NCBI GenBank assembly: GCA_041685645.1
Contig: JAWLFI010000110.1
Location: 1-9,126 of the forward strand
DNA from: JAWLFI01 sp041685645
Lineage (GTDB): Bacteria > Bacteroidota > Bacteroidia > Chitinophagales > Saprospiraceae
Direction of reading: 5' to 3'
DNA: 9,126 bases
Numbering within the stretch: position 1 is the first letter of the stretch; each line of letters starts with the position of its first letter. A program made the translations under genes and the position numbers. This document shows positions 1-5,876 of this stretch, one piece after another. The notes beneath the pieces are model-generated. The model did not search any database and had not been told where the DNA came from. It saw nothing but the letters and a program-made list of their open reading frames with translations.

Positions 1-3
1 ATT

Positions 4-19
4 GCACACCTTAGGGTGC
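4..19. repeat. Small hairpin at the window edge
   Basis: GCACACC and GGGTGC can pair around a TTA loop with one bulged A. The sequence beside it (TTGCACACC) resembles the TGCACACCC found inside the repeat copy at 224-312. It may therefore be the cut-off edge of another member of that repeat family. Weak on its own. Confidence 0.3.
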
Positions 20-135
20 TGTTTATCACTTGAATGTAGTTTCTTTGAGGTTTCAGAAGGGGATTGTATGGATTGCATATTTTTGGTGCTGGCTTGGGTG
101 TAAACTTCCGTCGTACAGCTGTCTTTATGCCTGCC

Positions 136-174
136 CGCGCCGGAGGTCCCTAAAGGCCATACACATCAACTTAC
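136..174 (+). repeat. Left arm of a long imperfect inverted repeat
   Basis: Read on the plus strand this segment runs CGCGC, GG, TCCC, AGGC, then TCAACTTA. The same order of blocks appears on the minus strand at 549-587. The best-conserved blocks are the inner TCAACTTA and the outer CGCGC/GG/TCCC. The two arms face each other about 375 bp apart and enclose two oppositely oriented palindromic repeats, so they may be the ends of a composite repeat or of a decayed mobile element. No transposase lies between them. Confidence 0.55.
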
Positions 175-223
175 GACTGGTTCTGTTACTCACAAAAAGG
201 ATAGCAGACAATAACTGATTAGA

Positions 224-312
224 ACCTCGACAGGGGTTCAACCCCATTAGCCCGGGCGACAGCCCGGGGTGGACAATGCACACCCTATTCAGAACCCTGA
301 AGGAGTTCAACA
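224..312 (+). repeat. Palindrome-rich intergenic repeat, copy A
   Basis: This copy has three structured blocks in order. The first is GGGG-TTCAA-CCCC (233-245). The second is CCCGGGC-GACA-GCCCGGG (251-257 with 262-268). The third is the imperfect palindrome AACCCTGAAGGAGTT (293-307). The same three blocks occur in the same order on the opposite strand at 366-454. The arrangement resembles the interspersed palindromic elements common between genes in Bacteroidota. Reading frames crossing it are not credible genes. Confidence 0.65.
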
Positions 313-330
313 TCCTATCGAACAGGATGT
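310..330. repeat. Hairpin between the two repeat copies
   Basis: ACATCCT (310-316) and AGGATGT (324-330) form a perfect 7-bp stem around a 7-nt loop. It lies between copies A and B, near the centre of the nested inverted structure. Confidence 0.5.
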
Positions 331-365
331 CATCCAAGCGTTCATTTTGGTATAAATGAGTTATA

Positions 366-454
366 GTTCAACCCCTTCAGGATTTGAGTTCTCGTTGGTT
401 CATAGACCCCGAGCTTGCGCTCGCGGCTATTCATATTCAAGCCCTTCGGGCTTG
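366..454 (-). repeat. Palindrome-rich intergenic repeat, copy B (inverted)
   Basis: On the minus strand this copy repeats the block order of copy A. AAGCCC-TTC-GGGCTT is a perfect 6-bp stem (439-444 with 448-453). A central GC-rich hairpin follows, with GAGC-TTGC-GCTC at its core (411-422), extended to about 407-426 with one mismatch. The third block is AATCCTGAAGGGGTT (370-384), which differs from the copy A block at 2 of 15 positions. The stem sequences differ between copies while the ability to pair is kept, which suggests that the structure matters. Confidence 0.65.
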
Positions 455-548
455 TACGGATCGTTTGTTTCTATTGGATAGAGAAGCCTAATAAAGTAAT
501 ACTTTGAGAAAGGAGGCTAAAATGAGCAAGTAGTAAAATTGCTTTCAC

Positions 549-587
549 CTTAAGTTGACGCGCATGCCTAAAGGGGAGCCCGCGCGC
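549..587 (-). repeat. Right arm of a long imperfect inverted repeat
   Basis: This is the minus-strand counterpart of 136-174. Its complement reads CGCGCGGG, CTCCCC, TTTAGGCAT, GCGCG, TCAACTTAAG. The match is imperfect, with a gap near TTTAGG/TAAAGG, but runs over nearly 40 bp. It marks the right edge of the structured block. The remaining sequence to position 720 shows only a small TGCCA/TGGCA hairpin (687-691 with 697-701). Confidence 0.55.
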
Positions 588-721
588 AACTTCCCGGCGA
601 GGGATGACAATTCAATGGCCGATTGGAGTACCTGTGGTTTTGTTATATTGGCTCTTGAAAGATCACCGGAAACGAATAAGATTTGATGCCAATTCCTGGC
701 ACCCTGCTGTCTAAGGAAAAT

Positions 722-755
722 AAAAAACCCTCACGATCTATTAGTCGTAAGGGTT
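722..755 (-). terminator. Intrinsic terminator of the tRNA gene
   Basis: Read on the minus strand, AACCCTTACGA (755-745) pairs with TCGTGAGGGTT (736-726) as an 11-bp stem containing one T-G wobble. The loop is 8 nt. The stem is followed by a run of T ending at 722. It begins about 16 nt past the tRNA 3' end, the expected place for a stand-alone tRNA transcript to stop. Confidence 0.85.
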
Positions 756-770
756 CTAAGAAATAGGTTG

Positions 771-844
771 TGGGCCCACCAGGGCTCGAACCTGGGACCA
801 CCTGATTATGAGTCAGGTGCTCTAACCAACTGAGCTATGGGCCC
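771..844 (-). tRNA. tRNA with CAU anticodon (elongator Met or Ile2)
   Basis: The minus strand folds into a complete 74-nt cloverleaf. The acceptor stem GGGCCCA/TGGGCCC carries discriminator A. The D arm contains AGCTCAGTTGGTTAGAGC. The anticodon stem CCTGA/TCAGG holds the loop CTCATAA, giving anticodon CAT. The T arm is CCAGG-TTCGAGC-CCTGG. The 3' CCA is not encoded, because the genome reads CAA after the discriminator, so CCA must be added enzymatically. A CAT anticodon serves elongator tRNA-Met or, after lysidine modification by TilS, tRNA-Ile2. I cannot separate these by eye with certainty. It is not a typical initiator, since the first acceptor pair is matched. Promoter and terminator flank it closely, so it is a single-gene transcription unit. 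Confidence 0.96.
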
Positions 845-857
845 AAAAACAGGACTG

Positions 858-889
858 CAAATTTATGTAAATTTATCTCAATAATCCAA
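858..889 (-). promoter_or_regulatory. Bacteroidota-type promoter of the tRNA gene
   Basis: On the minus strand TTG (889-887) is followed after 21 nt by TAAATTTG (865-858). This fits the known Bacteroidota sigma-ABfr consensus TTG-N19-21-TAnnTTTG exactly. Transcription would begin roughly at 850-852, leaving a leader of only about 7 nt before the tRNA 5' end at 844. The -33 element lies 4 bp from the start codon of the divergent phosphatase gene, so the two genes share this short intergenic space. Confidence 0.75.
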
Positions 890-893
890 AGCC

Positions 894-1517
894 ATGTCTG
901 CGAAACCGAAAAATATCATTTTTGATCTGGGGGATGTCATCGTGGATATCGATGAACCTCGCTCATACCAGGCACTTCGGGCACTGGTGGCTCCGGAGGC
1001 AGAGGCGGAAGCTGAGCAAAAAATTCTTCAGTGGACGCGGGCCTTTGAAGTGGGGGCCATGAGCAGATCCCAGTTTGTCAGTGCATTGCAGCAACTCATG
1101 CGTCCGGAAGTGAATCCCGACGATATTATCTCGGCATGGAATGCCATGCTGCTAGATATCCCCTTCGATCGACTGCGGCTCATGCAACTCCTGCGAGAAA
1201 ACTACGCTGTTTATATTCTCAGTAATACGAATATCCTGCATTTGGATTGGGTGAATGCTTTTTTGCAGGCGCATTTCGAAATGGAGTCTTTGGATGCGGT
1301 TTGTGATGGCGCATTTTACAGTCATATGTTGAAGGATAGAAAGCCAGAACGAACGATCTTTGAGAAAATGTTGGCTGCCGCAGGCATCCGGGCGTCAGAA
1401 TCCGTTTTTTATGACGACAAACCAGAGAATGTAGAGGCTGCGCAAGCCGCTGGCCTCCTCGCAATATTGAGTCCGCGAGATATCGATATTCGTTTGCAGT
1501 GCGCGGTTTGGTTGTAA
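894..1517 (+). CDS. HAD-IA family phosphatase, YihX-like
   Basis: A 207-residue soluble cytoplasmic hydrolase of the haloacid dehalogenase superfamily. Motif I is at residues 9-16 (IFDLGDVI), with Asp11 as the nucleophile. The usual second Asp is Gly13, as in the DLG-type subgroup that includes E. coli YihX. Motif II is Ser110-Asn111-Thr112 (LSNTN). Motif III is Lys150 in DRKPE. Motif IV is the acidic pair Asp174-Asp175 in FYDDKPENV. Residues 20-95 form the helical cap expected of subclass IA. YihX dephosphorylates alpha-glucose-1-phosphate, and the similarity around FDLG-VIVDID, LSNTN and the DD motif is close, but the substrate here is an inference. The start was chosen because motif I begins at residue 9 and the promoter of the divergent tRNA lies directly upstream. 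No Shine-Dalgarno sequence is seen, which is normal for the phylum. The downstream gene is convergent, so this gene is monocistronic. Confidence 0.9.
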   Translation: MSAKPKNIIFDLGDVIVDIDEPRSYQALRALVAPEAEAEAEQKILQWTRAFEVGAMSRSQFVSALQQLMRPEVNPDDIISAWNAMLLDIPFDRLRLMQLLRENYAVYILSNTNILHLDWVNAFLQAHFEMESLDAVCDGAFYSHMLKDRKPERTIFEKMLAAAGIRASESVFYDDKPENVEAAQAAGLLAILSPRDIDIRLQCAVWL

Positions 1518-1599
1518 AATAGAAGGAGTGACGAATCGGGAGTCAAGAAATGAGACGGTTATTTGAACATAGTACGCAGCCTGGAGGCAATTCAAATTG

Positions 1600-1795
1600 C
1601 GTGAGCGATGTGGAGCCGCCCCGAAGCGCCGATAGGCGATGAGGGGGACCGAGTCCACCCCAATCGGGGTGGCGAAGGGCCGAGTGAAGCCCCGGAATCA
1701 CCCCGAGCTTGCTGAGGGGGGATGGAGGGGGAAATCTGAACGAGTGGCGTAACGTAGCGACGCCACCGCGGCGAAGCCCCGGTGGCGGCACGCCC
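1600..1795. repeat. GC-rich hairpin island between convergent genes
   Basis: This segment fills most of the space between the two convergent genes. CCACCCC-AATC-GGGGTGG (1655-1672) is a perfect 7-bp hairpin. GTGGCGT (1744-1750) can pair with ACGCCAC (1760-1766). CGCCACCG (1761-1768) can instead pair with CGGTGGCG (1780-1787), extended inward by GGC-GAA-GCC, so these two hairpins exclude each other. No T run follows on either strand, so they are not standard intrinsic terminators. Triplet frames through the island are proline/arginine rich with no recognisable domain. It is best read as an intergenic repeat rather than a gene. Confidence 0.55.
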
Positions 1796-1800
1796 AAAAA

Positions 1801-2187
1801 CTAATCATTTAAATTCTCTTCCCGGGCCCGGGTCAAAACCATTTTCTCCTGAATGCCGGCATTATTCATGTGGAAACTGAGGGTGTCGGAAGTCAGATTG
1901 ATTACTTCTACTTTGATTTTGAGCTTATCGTTCGGATCGAAGGCGATGAAGCGCTGGTCAATCCAATAGGTGCCGGTATCGCGTTCGCCACCAATGTTGG
2001 AGTAATAGGTTTTGTCGCGATGGAAAGTGAAAAATACATTGTCATCGCACTGGTTGCCTGACTGGACAGGGCTGGTCCAGGACACACAGGTCCAATCTCC
2101 GGTTATGGTGTCGTAGCGCTTGGAATCGCTGCAGCTAAAAAACATGAGCAGAAAGGGGAGGAGGAGAAGGGTAGGTATCGGTTTCAT
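1801..2187 (-). CDS. Small lipocalin-like lipoprotein
   Basis: From the start at 2187 the product has 128 residues. It opens MKPIPT, continues with a leucine/phenylalanine-rich membrane segment, and reaches FFSC at residues 16-19, so Cys19 is the likely lipidation site. An in-frame ATG at 2217 would add ten residues before the signal peptide, so I prefer the later start. The mature part reads as a small antiparallel beta fold: GDWTCVSW near residue 30, then FTFHRDKTYY, DTGTYWIDQRFIAFD, KIKVEVINLTSDTLSFHM and a closing KMVLTRA. This order (GDW start, a strand with polar turn and Tyr, a GTY-W strand, L-S-DTL, then a closing strand) is typical of lipocalin-like lipoproteins of Bacteroidota, whose ligands are mostly unknown. 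The gene is divergent from the S10 peptidase and convergent with the phosphatase. Function is unknown; envelope location is likely. Confidence 0.8.
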   Translation of the reverse strand: MKPIPTLLLLPFLLMFFSCSDSKRYDTITGDWTCVSWTSPVQSGNQCDDNVFFTFHRDKTYYSNIGGERDTGTYWIDQRFIAFDPNDKLKIKVEVINLTSDTLSFHMNNAGIQEKMVLTRAREENLND

Positions 2188-2233
2188 GGCCTTGCTTTTA
2201 AAAAAGGTGATATTCATTGGCTAATAAGTTCGG

Positions 2234-2266
2234 AAAAATTACGGACTTCTGTTATTTTAAAGGCAA
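2234..2266 (-). promoter_or_regulatory. Possible promoter of the lipoprotein gene
   Basis: On the minus strand TTG (2266-2264) lies 22 nt before TAATTTTT (2241-2234). This is one base off the TAnnTTTG consensus and one nt over the usual spacing. It would start transcription near 2227, about 40 nt before the preferred start at 2187. Tentative. Confidence 0.3.
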
Positions 2267-2270
2267 AAAG

Positions 2271-3779
2271 ATGAAAAGATTTATAATAATGGGCCTGATT
2301 GTGGTCTGGGCGGTGGTTGGTTTTGGCTTTATTGTGGATGTTGAGGCGCAGAACAAATCGATTCCTCTGGATACTCAGGTGGTGAGTCAGCACGAGATTG
2401 AGATTCGTGGGGAAAAGGTGCCTTATGAAGCGGAAACGGGGACTCAACCGGTGTGGAATAAGGATGGGGAAGCGGAGGCGGCCGTGCACTATACTTATTA
2501 TCGACGGACGGATGTGGAAGCTACGGAGCGTCGGCCTTTACTCATATCTTTTAATGGAGGACCGGGGGCCGGATCGGTATGGATGCATCTGGGATATACG
2601 GGCCCTTATGTTCTGAAGGTGGACGATGAGGGCTATCCCATTCAGCCATATGGGGTGCGACCGAATGAGGAGAGTGTGCTGGACAAGGCAGATTTGCTGT
2701 ATGTGAATCCGGTGGGCACGGGCTATTCGCGGGTGATTGCCAAAGAGTACGATCGGGACAAATACTTTGGCGTGAAGGCAGATATTAATTATTTGGCTTC
2801 GTGGATTGAGACTTTCGTGAGTCGGCACAATCGTTGGTTATCGCCAAAATTTCTGATTGGTGAGAGTTACGGTACGACGCGGGTGTCGGGTCTGGCATTG
2901 CAATTGCAAAATGCGGAGTGGATGTATCTGAATGGAGTGATTTTAGTGTCACCGACGGGGCTGGGAATAGGTCGGGATGGACCTGTGGGGGCGGCGAACC
3001 GCTTGCCATATTTTGCTGCGACGGCCTGGTATCACGAGCAATTGCCTGCAGAACTGCAAAATCAATCCCTGGAGGCGGTGCTTGCCGAGGTCGAGGGGTA
3101 TACGGTGGATAAGTTATTGCCGGTCATGACGAAAGGGGGCTTTGTGGAGCCGGAAGTGAGGGCGAGGACGGCGGAAGAGATGGCGCGGTACTCGGGATTG
3201 TCAGCCCAACTAATTATGCAGCACAACCTGGATGTGTCCTATTCGACTTTTTGGAAGCATTTATTGCAGGAGGAGGGATATACGATTGGGCGATTGGATT
3301 CCCGGTATTTGGGATTAGATCGCATGGAAGGGGGGGATCGCCCGGACTATTATGCCGAGTTGACTTCCTGGTTGCATGCATTTACGCCACCATTGAATCA
3401 CTATTTTAGAAGTGTACTCGGTTTTTCAACCGATGTGAAGTATCAAATGCTGGGTAATGTGCGTCCCTGGGACGGCAGTGGTGACCGCACGGGTGAGAAC
3501 TTGCGTCAGGCCATGGCGCAGAATCCCTTTTTACAAGTGATGGTGCAGTCGGGCTATTTTGATGGCGCGACGACCTATTTTAATGCAAAATACACCCTGT
3601 GGCATATGGATCCTTCCGGTCGTTTGAAAGATCGCTTGCGTTTCGAGGGATATGAGTCGGGCCATATGATGTATTTGCGAAAAGAGGACCTGAAATCATC
3701 GAATCAACATTTGCGCGAATTTATATCTGGAGCGATTCCATCCGAAGGTGTGCCGGCGCAATATCAGAGGAAAAAGTGA
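2271..3779 (+). CDS. Secreted serine carboxypeptidase, peptidase family S10
   Basis: A 502-residue exported alpha/beta-hydrolase that should remove C-terminal residues from peptides. Residues 1-26 form a signal peptide (MKRF, a hydrophobic stretch, cleavage near VEA-Q). S10 hallmarks follow: the oxyanion-hole loop NGGPGAGS at 95-102, NPVGTGYS at about 146-153, and the nucleophile Ser199 in GESYG (197-201). Asp431 in SGYFDGAT and His465 in ESGHMMY complete the Ser-Asp-His triad. All three catalytic residues are present and the length suits the family. An in-frame TTG at 2217 would add 18 residues before the signal peptide, so the ATG at 2271 is preferred. The enzyme likely acts in the periplasm or outside the cell, possibly in nutrient peptide digestion, although the natural substrate cannot be read from the sequence. 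It is divergent from the lipoprotein gene. A 185-bp gap follows before the next gene, with no clear terminator. Confidence 0.95.
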   Translation: MKRFIIMGLIVVWAVVGFGFIVDVEAQNKSIPLDTQVVSQHEIEIRGEKVPYEAETGTQPVWNKDGEAEAAVHYTYYRRTDVEATERRPLLISFNGGPGAGSVWMHLGYTGPYVLKVDDEGYPIQPYGVRPNEESVLDKADLLYVNPVGTGYSRVIAKEYDRDKYFGVKADINYLASWIETFVSRHNRWLSPKFLIGESYGTTRVSGLALQLQNAEWMYLNGVILVSPTGLGIGRDGPVGAANRLPYFAATAWYHEQLPAELQNQSLEAVLAEVEGYTVDKLLPVMTKGGFVEPEVRARTAEEMARYSGLSAQLIMQHNLDVSYSTFWKHLLQEEGYTIGRLDSRYLGLDRMEGGDRPDYYAELTSWLHAFTPPLNHYFRSVLGFSTDVKYQMLGNVRPWDGSGDRTGENLRQAMAQNPFLQVMVQSGYFDGATTYFNAKYTLWHMDPSGRLKDRLRFEGYESGHMMYLRKEDLKSSNQHLREFISGAIPSEGVPAQYQRKK

Positions 3780-3964
3780 GCCTCCGATGGATTGACCGGG
3801 GGAGGTGGTGAAATGTATCCGGGATCGGATTTTTCTCGTATCATAAGTTGAATAATGGAGCGTTATACATAAAAGAGTTCGAATCGTTCATAGAACTGAT
3901 GTTGAGGCGGCTTGGGTTTATAAAAAATGATAGGGAATGAGGGTGATACAAAAACTTTACAATT

Positions 3965-5215
3965 ATGGAAAAAATTAAGCTGCGATTATTGTTGTTTGTC
4001 TTTCTCCTTTTAGGTGGGGGAATGTATGGGGTATTGTGGTCTCAAGTGCCCAATATTTCGAATGAAATCAGGGCCCACGAGAGTCCCAAAGATCTATTAG
4101 TTCAGGGTCGGTATATGTTGCTCGATAGTCTCAAAGCGGGTAAGATAGAAAAGGTCAAGGAAGTAAGAGATTATTTAATGATGGAATTGGATCGGGATTT
4201 GTTGGCCTTCACTCCCGGGGAATATTTCTTGATTTTGTATTGGACGGAAGAATACGATTTGCTTTTGGATCAACTCGAGATATGGGCTCAGGACGATATT
4301 CCGGAGTTCGATGGCGTTTGGTCCGTGCCGTCCGAGGATATGATTTTTGACCGTCTGGCGCGATGGACCCGCAGGCACAGAGATAGTCTGGATTTGCGAA
4401 TTGATTCGGTCTTTCCGCCGGGAGAGACTCATGATATTTTGCATCTCTTTCTGAATCATTTGACGATGGAGGACGGAGTGTATGGGGCGGATCAGGAGGT
4501 ATTGAATGAAGAGGCAACCGAATTTATAGAGCAATATCCGAATTCGGACTTTATCAATCTGGTTCGCGAGCGCATTCGGTATCAATGGGAACTGTCTCCC
4601 TGGTTTGGTGGTATGACAATTGGCGGAGGGTATAATGGTCTCACCAGGGACCTAAAAACCAGGTATGGGAATACGGGAAGTATTGATTTTGACATTTATG
4701 CCGGTTATAAACGCTGGGGTTTGATGGCTGATTTTCATTTGGCCTTTACCAAAAACAAAGTGAATGAGTCATATACTTTTGACGATGGTTTTGAGGTCGA
4801 ATGGCCCGCGGGAAGTGGAGCGAGATTGTACAGTTTTGGACTCAAGGGATTTACTCATATTCATTTGGGATCAAAGTGGATGATAGCTCCCATTGGAGGA
4901 ATCGGGATATCAGCAGTGGAGCCCACAGAGTCAGATATGGAGGACATTCCCGAGTTGGAAGTATTTAAGACCGGCTATTTTGAGACCTACAGTCTGGGAG
5001 CTATGGTTCGATGGAAATTTGGTAAATCCAGCAATAATAATTCCTCCATTTTTATTCCGAATGGTTATCAGGAGGAAAGCACCTGGTATTTGCAACTTAA
5101 ATACGTGTATAGTGAACCGCGCTTTCAACGGAAACTAGTGGGTTTCGAAGGTCACTATCATCGCATTTCATTGGGTATTGGAGGTTTTGGGAGATCCTAC
5201 CGTCGCCAACTATAA
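3965..5215 (+). CDS. Exported protein with predicted outer-membrane barrel C-terminus, unknown function
   Basis: I do not recognise this 416-residue protein as a named family. Residues 1-27 look like a signal peptide: MEKIKLR, then a leucine/phenylalanine core, with possible cleavage after WSQ. Residues 30-205 are charged and mostly helical. They end with EATEFIEQYPNSDF, which resembles the helix-turn of TPR or Tol-Pal-associated repeats. From about residue 212 to the end the pattern changes to alternating hydrophobic, Gly and aromatic strands (WFGGMTIGGGYNGL, DIYAGYKRWGLMADFHLAF, LYSFGLKGFTHIHLG, APIGGIGISA, YSLGAMVRWKFG, WYLQLKYVYSE, RISLGIGGFGR). This suits a small 8- to 10-strand outer-membrane barrel. 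There is no terminal aromatic residue. The gene starts 185 bp after the S10 gene in the same direction, but neither a promoter nor co-transcription is evident. It may be a periplasmic sensor or adaptor fused to a barrel. Confidence 0.8.
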   Translation: MEKIKLRLLLFVFLLLGGGMYGVLWSQVPNISNEIRAHESPKDLLVQGRYMLLDSLKAGKIEKVKEVRDYLMMELDRDLLAFTPGEYFLILYWTEEYDLLLDQLEIWAQDDIPEFDGVWSVPSEDMIFDRLARWTRRHRDSLDLRIDSVFPPGETHDILHLFLNHLTMEDGVYGADQEVLNEEATEFIEQYPNSDFINLVRERIRYQWELSPWFGGMTIGGGYNGLTRDLKTRYGNTGSIDFDIYAGYKRWGLMADFHLAFTKNKVNESYTFDDGFEVEWPAGSGARLYSFGLKGFTHIHLGSKWMIAPIGGIGISAVEPTESDMEDIPELEVFKTGYFETYSLGAMVRWKFGKSSNNNSSIFIPNGYQEESTWYLQLKYVYSEPRFQRKLVGFEGHYHRISLGIGGFGRSYRRQL

Positions 5216-5439
5216 TGTTTGCGGCAGTCATGTTGAAGGGGATCGAGGTATTGACCCGAAAAAATGCGGTGTCTTTTTCTTAATTCGGGCCAAAATTTGC
5301 GGTTTAACTATTTGCTTCTTTTTACTGCAACTGAGAACTTTTGGTTGTTGAACGGTAATACCTTTTCTTTGCTTCCGGCAGTATCTGCTCAGGGCATCGC
5401 TTTTTGTAGGCAAATCCTGCTGCAGCGTGCTATTAGAAT

Positions 5440-5462
5440 GAGACGTTGCAATGCAAGGTCTC
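5440..5462. repeat. Inverted repeat GAGAC-TTGCA / TGCAA-GTCTC
   Basis: GAGAC (5440-5444) and TTGCA (5446-5450) mirror TGCAA (5452-5456) and GTCTC (5458-5462) around a single A, with one G-G mismatch. This 23-bp near-palindrome carries the GAGAC/GTCTC ends seen in other units of the region and runs directly into the first tandem repeat copy. Confidence 0.6.
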
Positions 5463-5518
5463 TACATGGTTTAATAAATGGGAGGTAGTCTCTACATGGT
5501 TTAATAAAAGGGAGGTAG
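5459..5518. repeat. Two-copy tandem repeat, 30-bp unit
   Basis: Copies at 5459-5488 and 5489-5518 differ at a single base (AAAT versus AAAA before GGGAGGTAG). Each begins TCTCTACATGG and ends GGGAGGTAG. Near identity in otherwise degenerate repeat DNA suggests a recent duplication by slippage or unequal exchange. Confidence 0.9.
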
Positions 5519-5535
5519 CGTAGGCCGCCCCTACA
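5517..5535 (-). repeat. Truncated inverted relative of the GTAGAGAC repeat
   Basis: AGCGTAGGC (5517-5525) is the exact complement of GCCTACGCT found at 6173-6181 and 6422-6430. The following CGCCCCTACA fits a shortened form of the complement of those units. GTAGG/CCTAC (5520-5524 with 5530-5534) forms a small hairpin inside it. Confidence 0.5.
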
Positions 5536-5583
5536 GACCCAATCGCGGGGACCGATGGCGTTTCACTATTCAAGGCCCGGTGC

Positions 5584-5602
5584 ATGATGGCGAAGCCATC
5601 AT
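5584..5602. repeat. Perfect 8-bp hairpin with GAA loop
   Basis: ATGATGGC pairs with GCCATCAT around GAA. The apex GGC-GAA-GCC also tops the hairpin at 1761-1787, so the two sites share a loop design although their stems differ. Confidence 0.7.
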
Positions 5603-5618
5603 AGATTTGGCCATCGCG

Positions 5619-5690
5619 CAGGGCAGCCCGGTCCTTGGGTTCTTTTCTTGGGTGTTTGCTTTTGGATCAAGCCAAAAGCAAGAAAGAAAA
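5619..5690. repeat. Repeat unit with long AT-rich inverted repeat
   Basis: It begins CAGGGCAGCCCGG and continues into TTCTTTTCTTG. GCTTTTGG (5658-5665) then pairs perfectly with CCAAAAGC (5672-5679), extended to about 10 bp by flanking T-A pairs. The TTCTTTTCTTG side is mirrored loosely by the AAGAAAGAAAAAGGAA side. The left half recurs as a direct repeat at 6609-6657. Confidence 0.65.
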
Positions 5691-5791
5691 AGGAACTTTT
5701 ACCTACCTCCCAATGCTGCAGATCAAAAAATGAGAAACCTTCGAAATCGAGAAGTAGGAGAAAAATAACGGTTGGAAATGTACCCTTCTTT

Positions 5792-5863
5792 TTTCAAAAA
5801 ACCCGTCTCTGATCCTATCATCTTCTCATCCTATAAATCCTAATTCAGACAATGAGGGCCCGC
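5792..5863 (+). repeat. Degenerate third copy of the 105-bp repeat's left part
   Basis: The 12-mer TTTCAAAAAACC (5792-5803) and the block TTCAGACAATGAGGGCC (from 5844) start 52 bp apart. In the copy at 6071-6146 the same two landmarks start 53 bp apart. Between them the sequence has diverged, but the spacing is kept. This supports common descent. Confidence 0.6.
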
Positions 5864-5876
5864 CAAAAACCACAGA

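Noticed and set aside
78..85. TATTTTTG, an exact match to the -7 consensus on the plus strand
   Set aside because: No suitably spaced TTG and no downstream gene; chance matches are expected in AT-rich DNA.
125..337. 70-codon minus-strand reading frame
   Set aside because: It runs through the palindromic repeat copy A, has no start context or domain, and looks like the spurious frames these repeats often produce.
1543..1797. 84-codon minus-strand reading frame rich in Pro, Arg and Gly
   Set aside because: Its composition follows from the GC-rich hairpins. It has no promoter or recognisable domain, and overlaps a clear palindrome island.
2217..2270. Upstream TTG start for the S10 peptidase and ATG at 2217 for the lipoprotein
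   Set aside because: Both would place charged or polar residues before a normal signal peptide and would make the divergent genes touch at their 5' ends.
3781..3805. CCTCC/GGAGG pairing after the S10 gene as a terminator
   Set aside because: Only 5 bp, a long loop, and no T run directly after it.
5602..5609. TAGATTTG, an exact match to the -7 consensus on the plus strand
   Set aside because: No TTG lies 19-21 nt upstream, it abuts a hairpin arm, and no gene follows.
5580..5768. 62-codon plus-strand reading frame, and other short frames across 5228-6642
   Set aside because: They cross inverted repeats, and the frame is not kept between copies of the same repeat because of 1-bp gaps.
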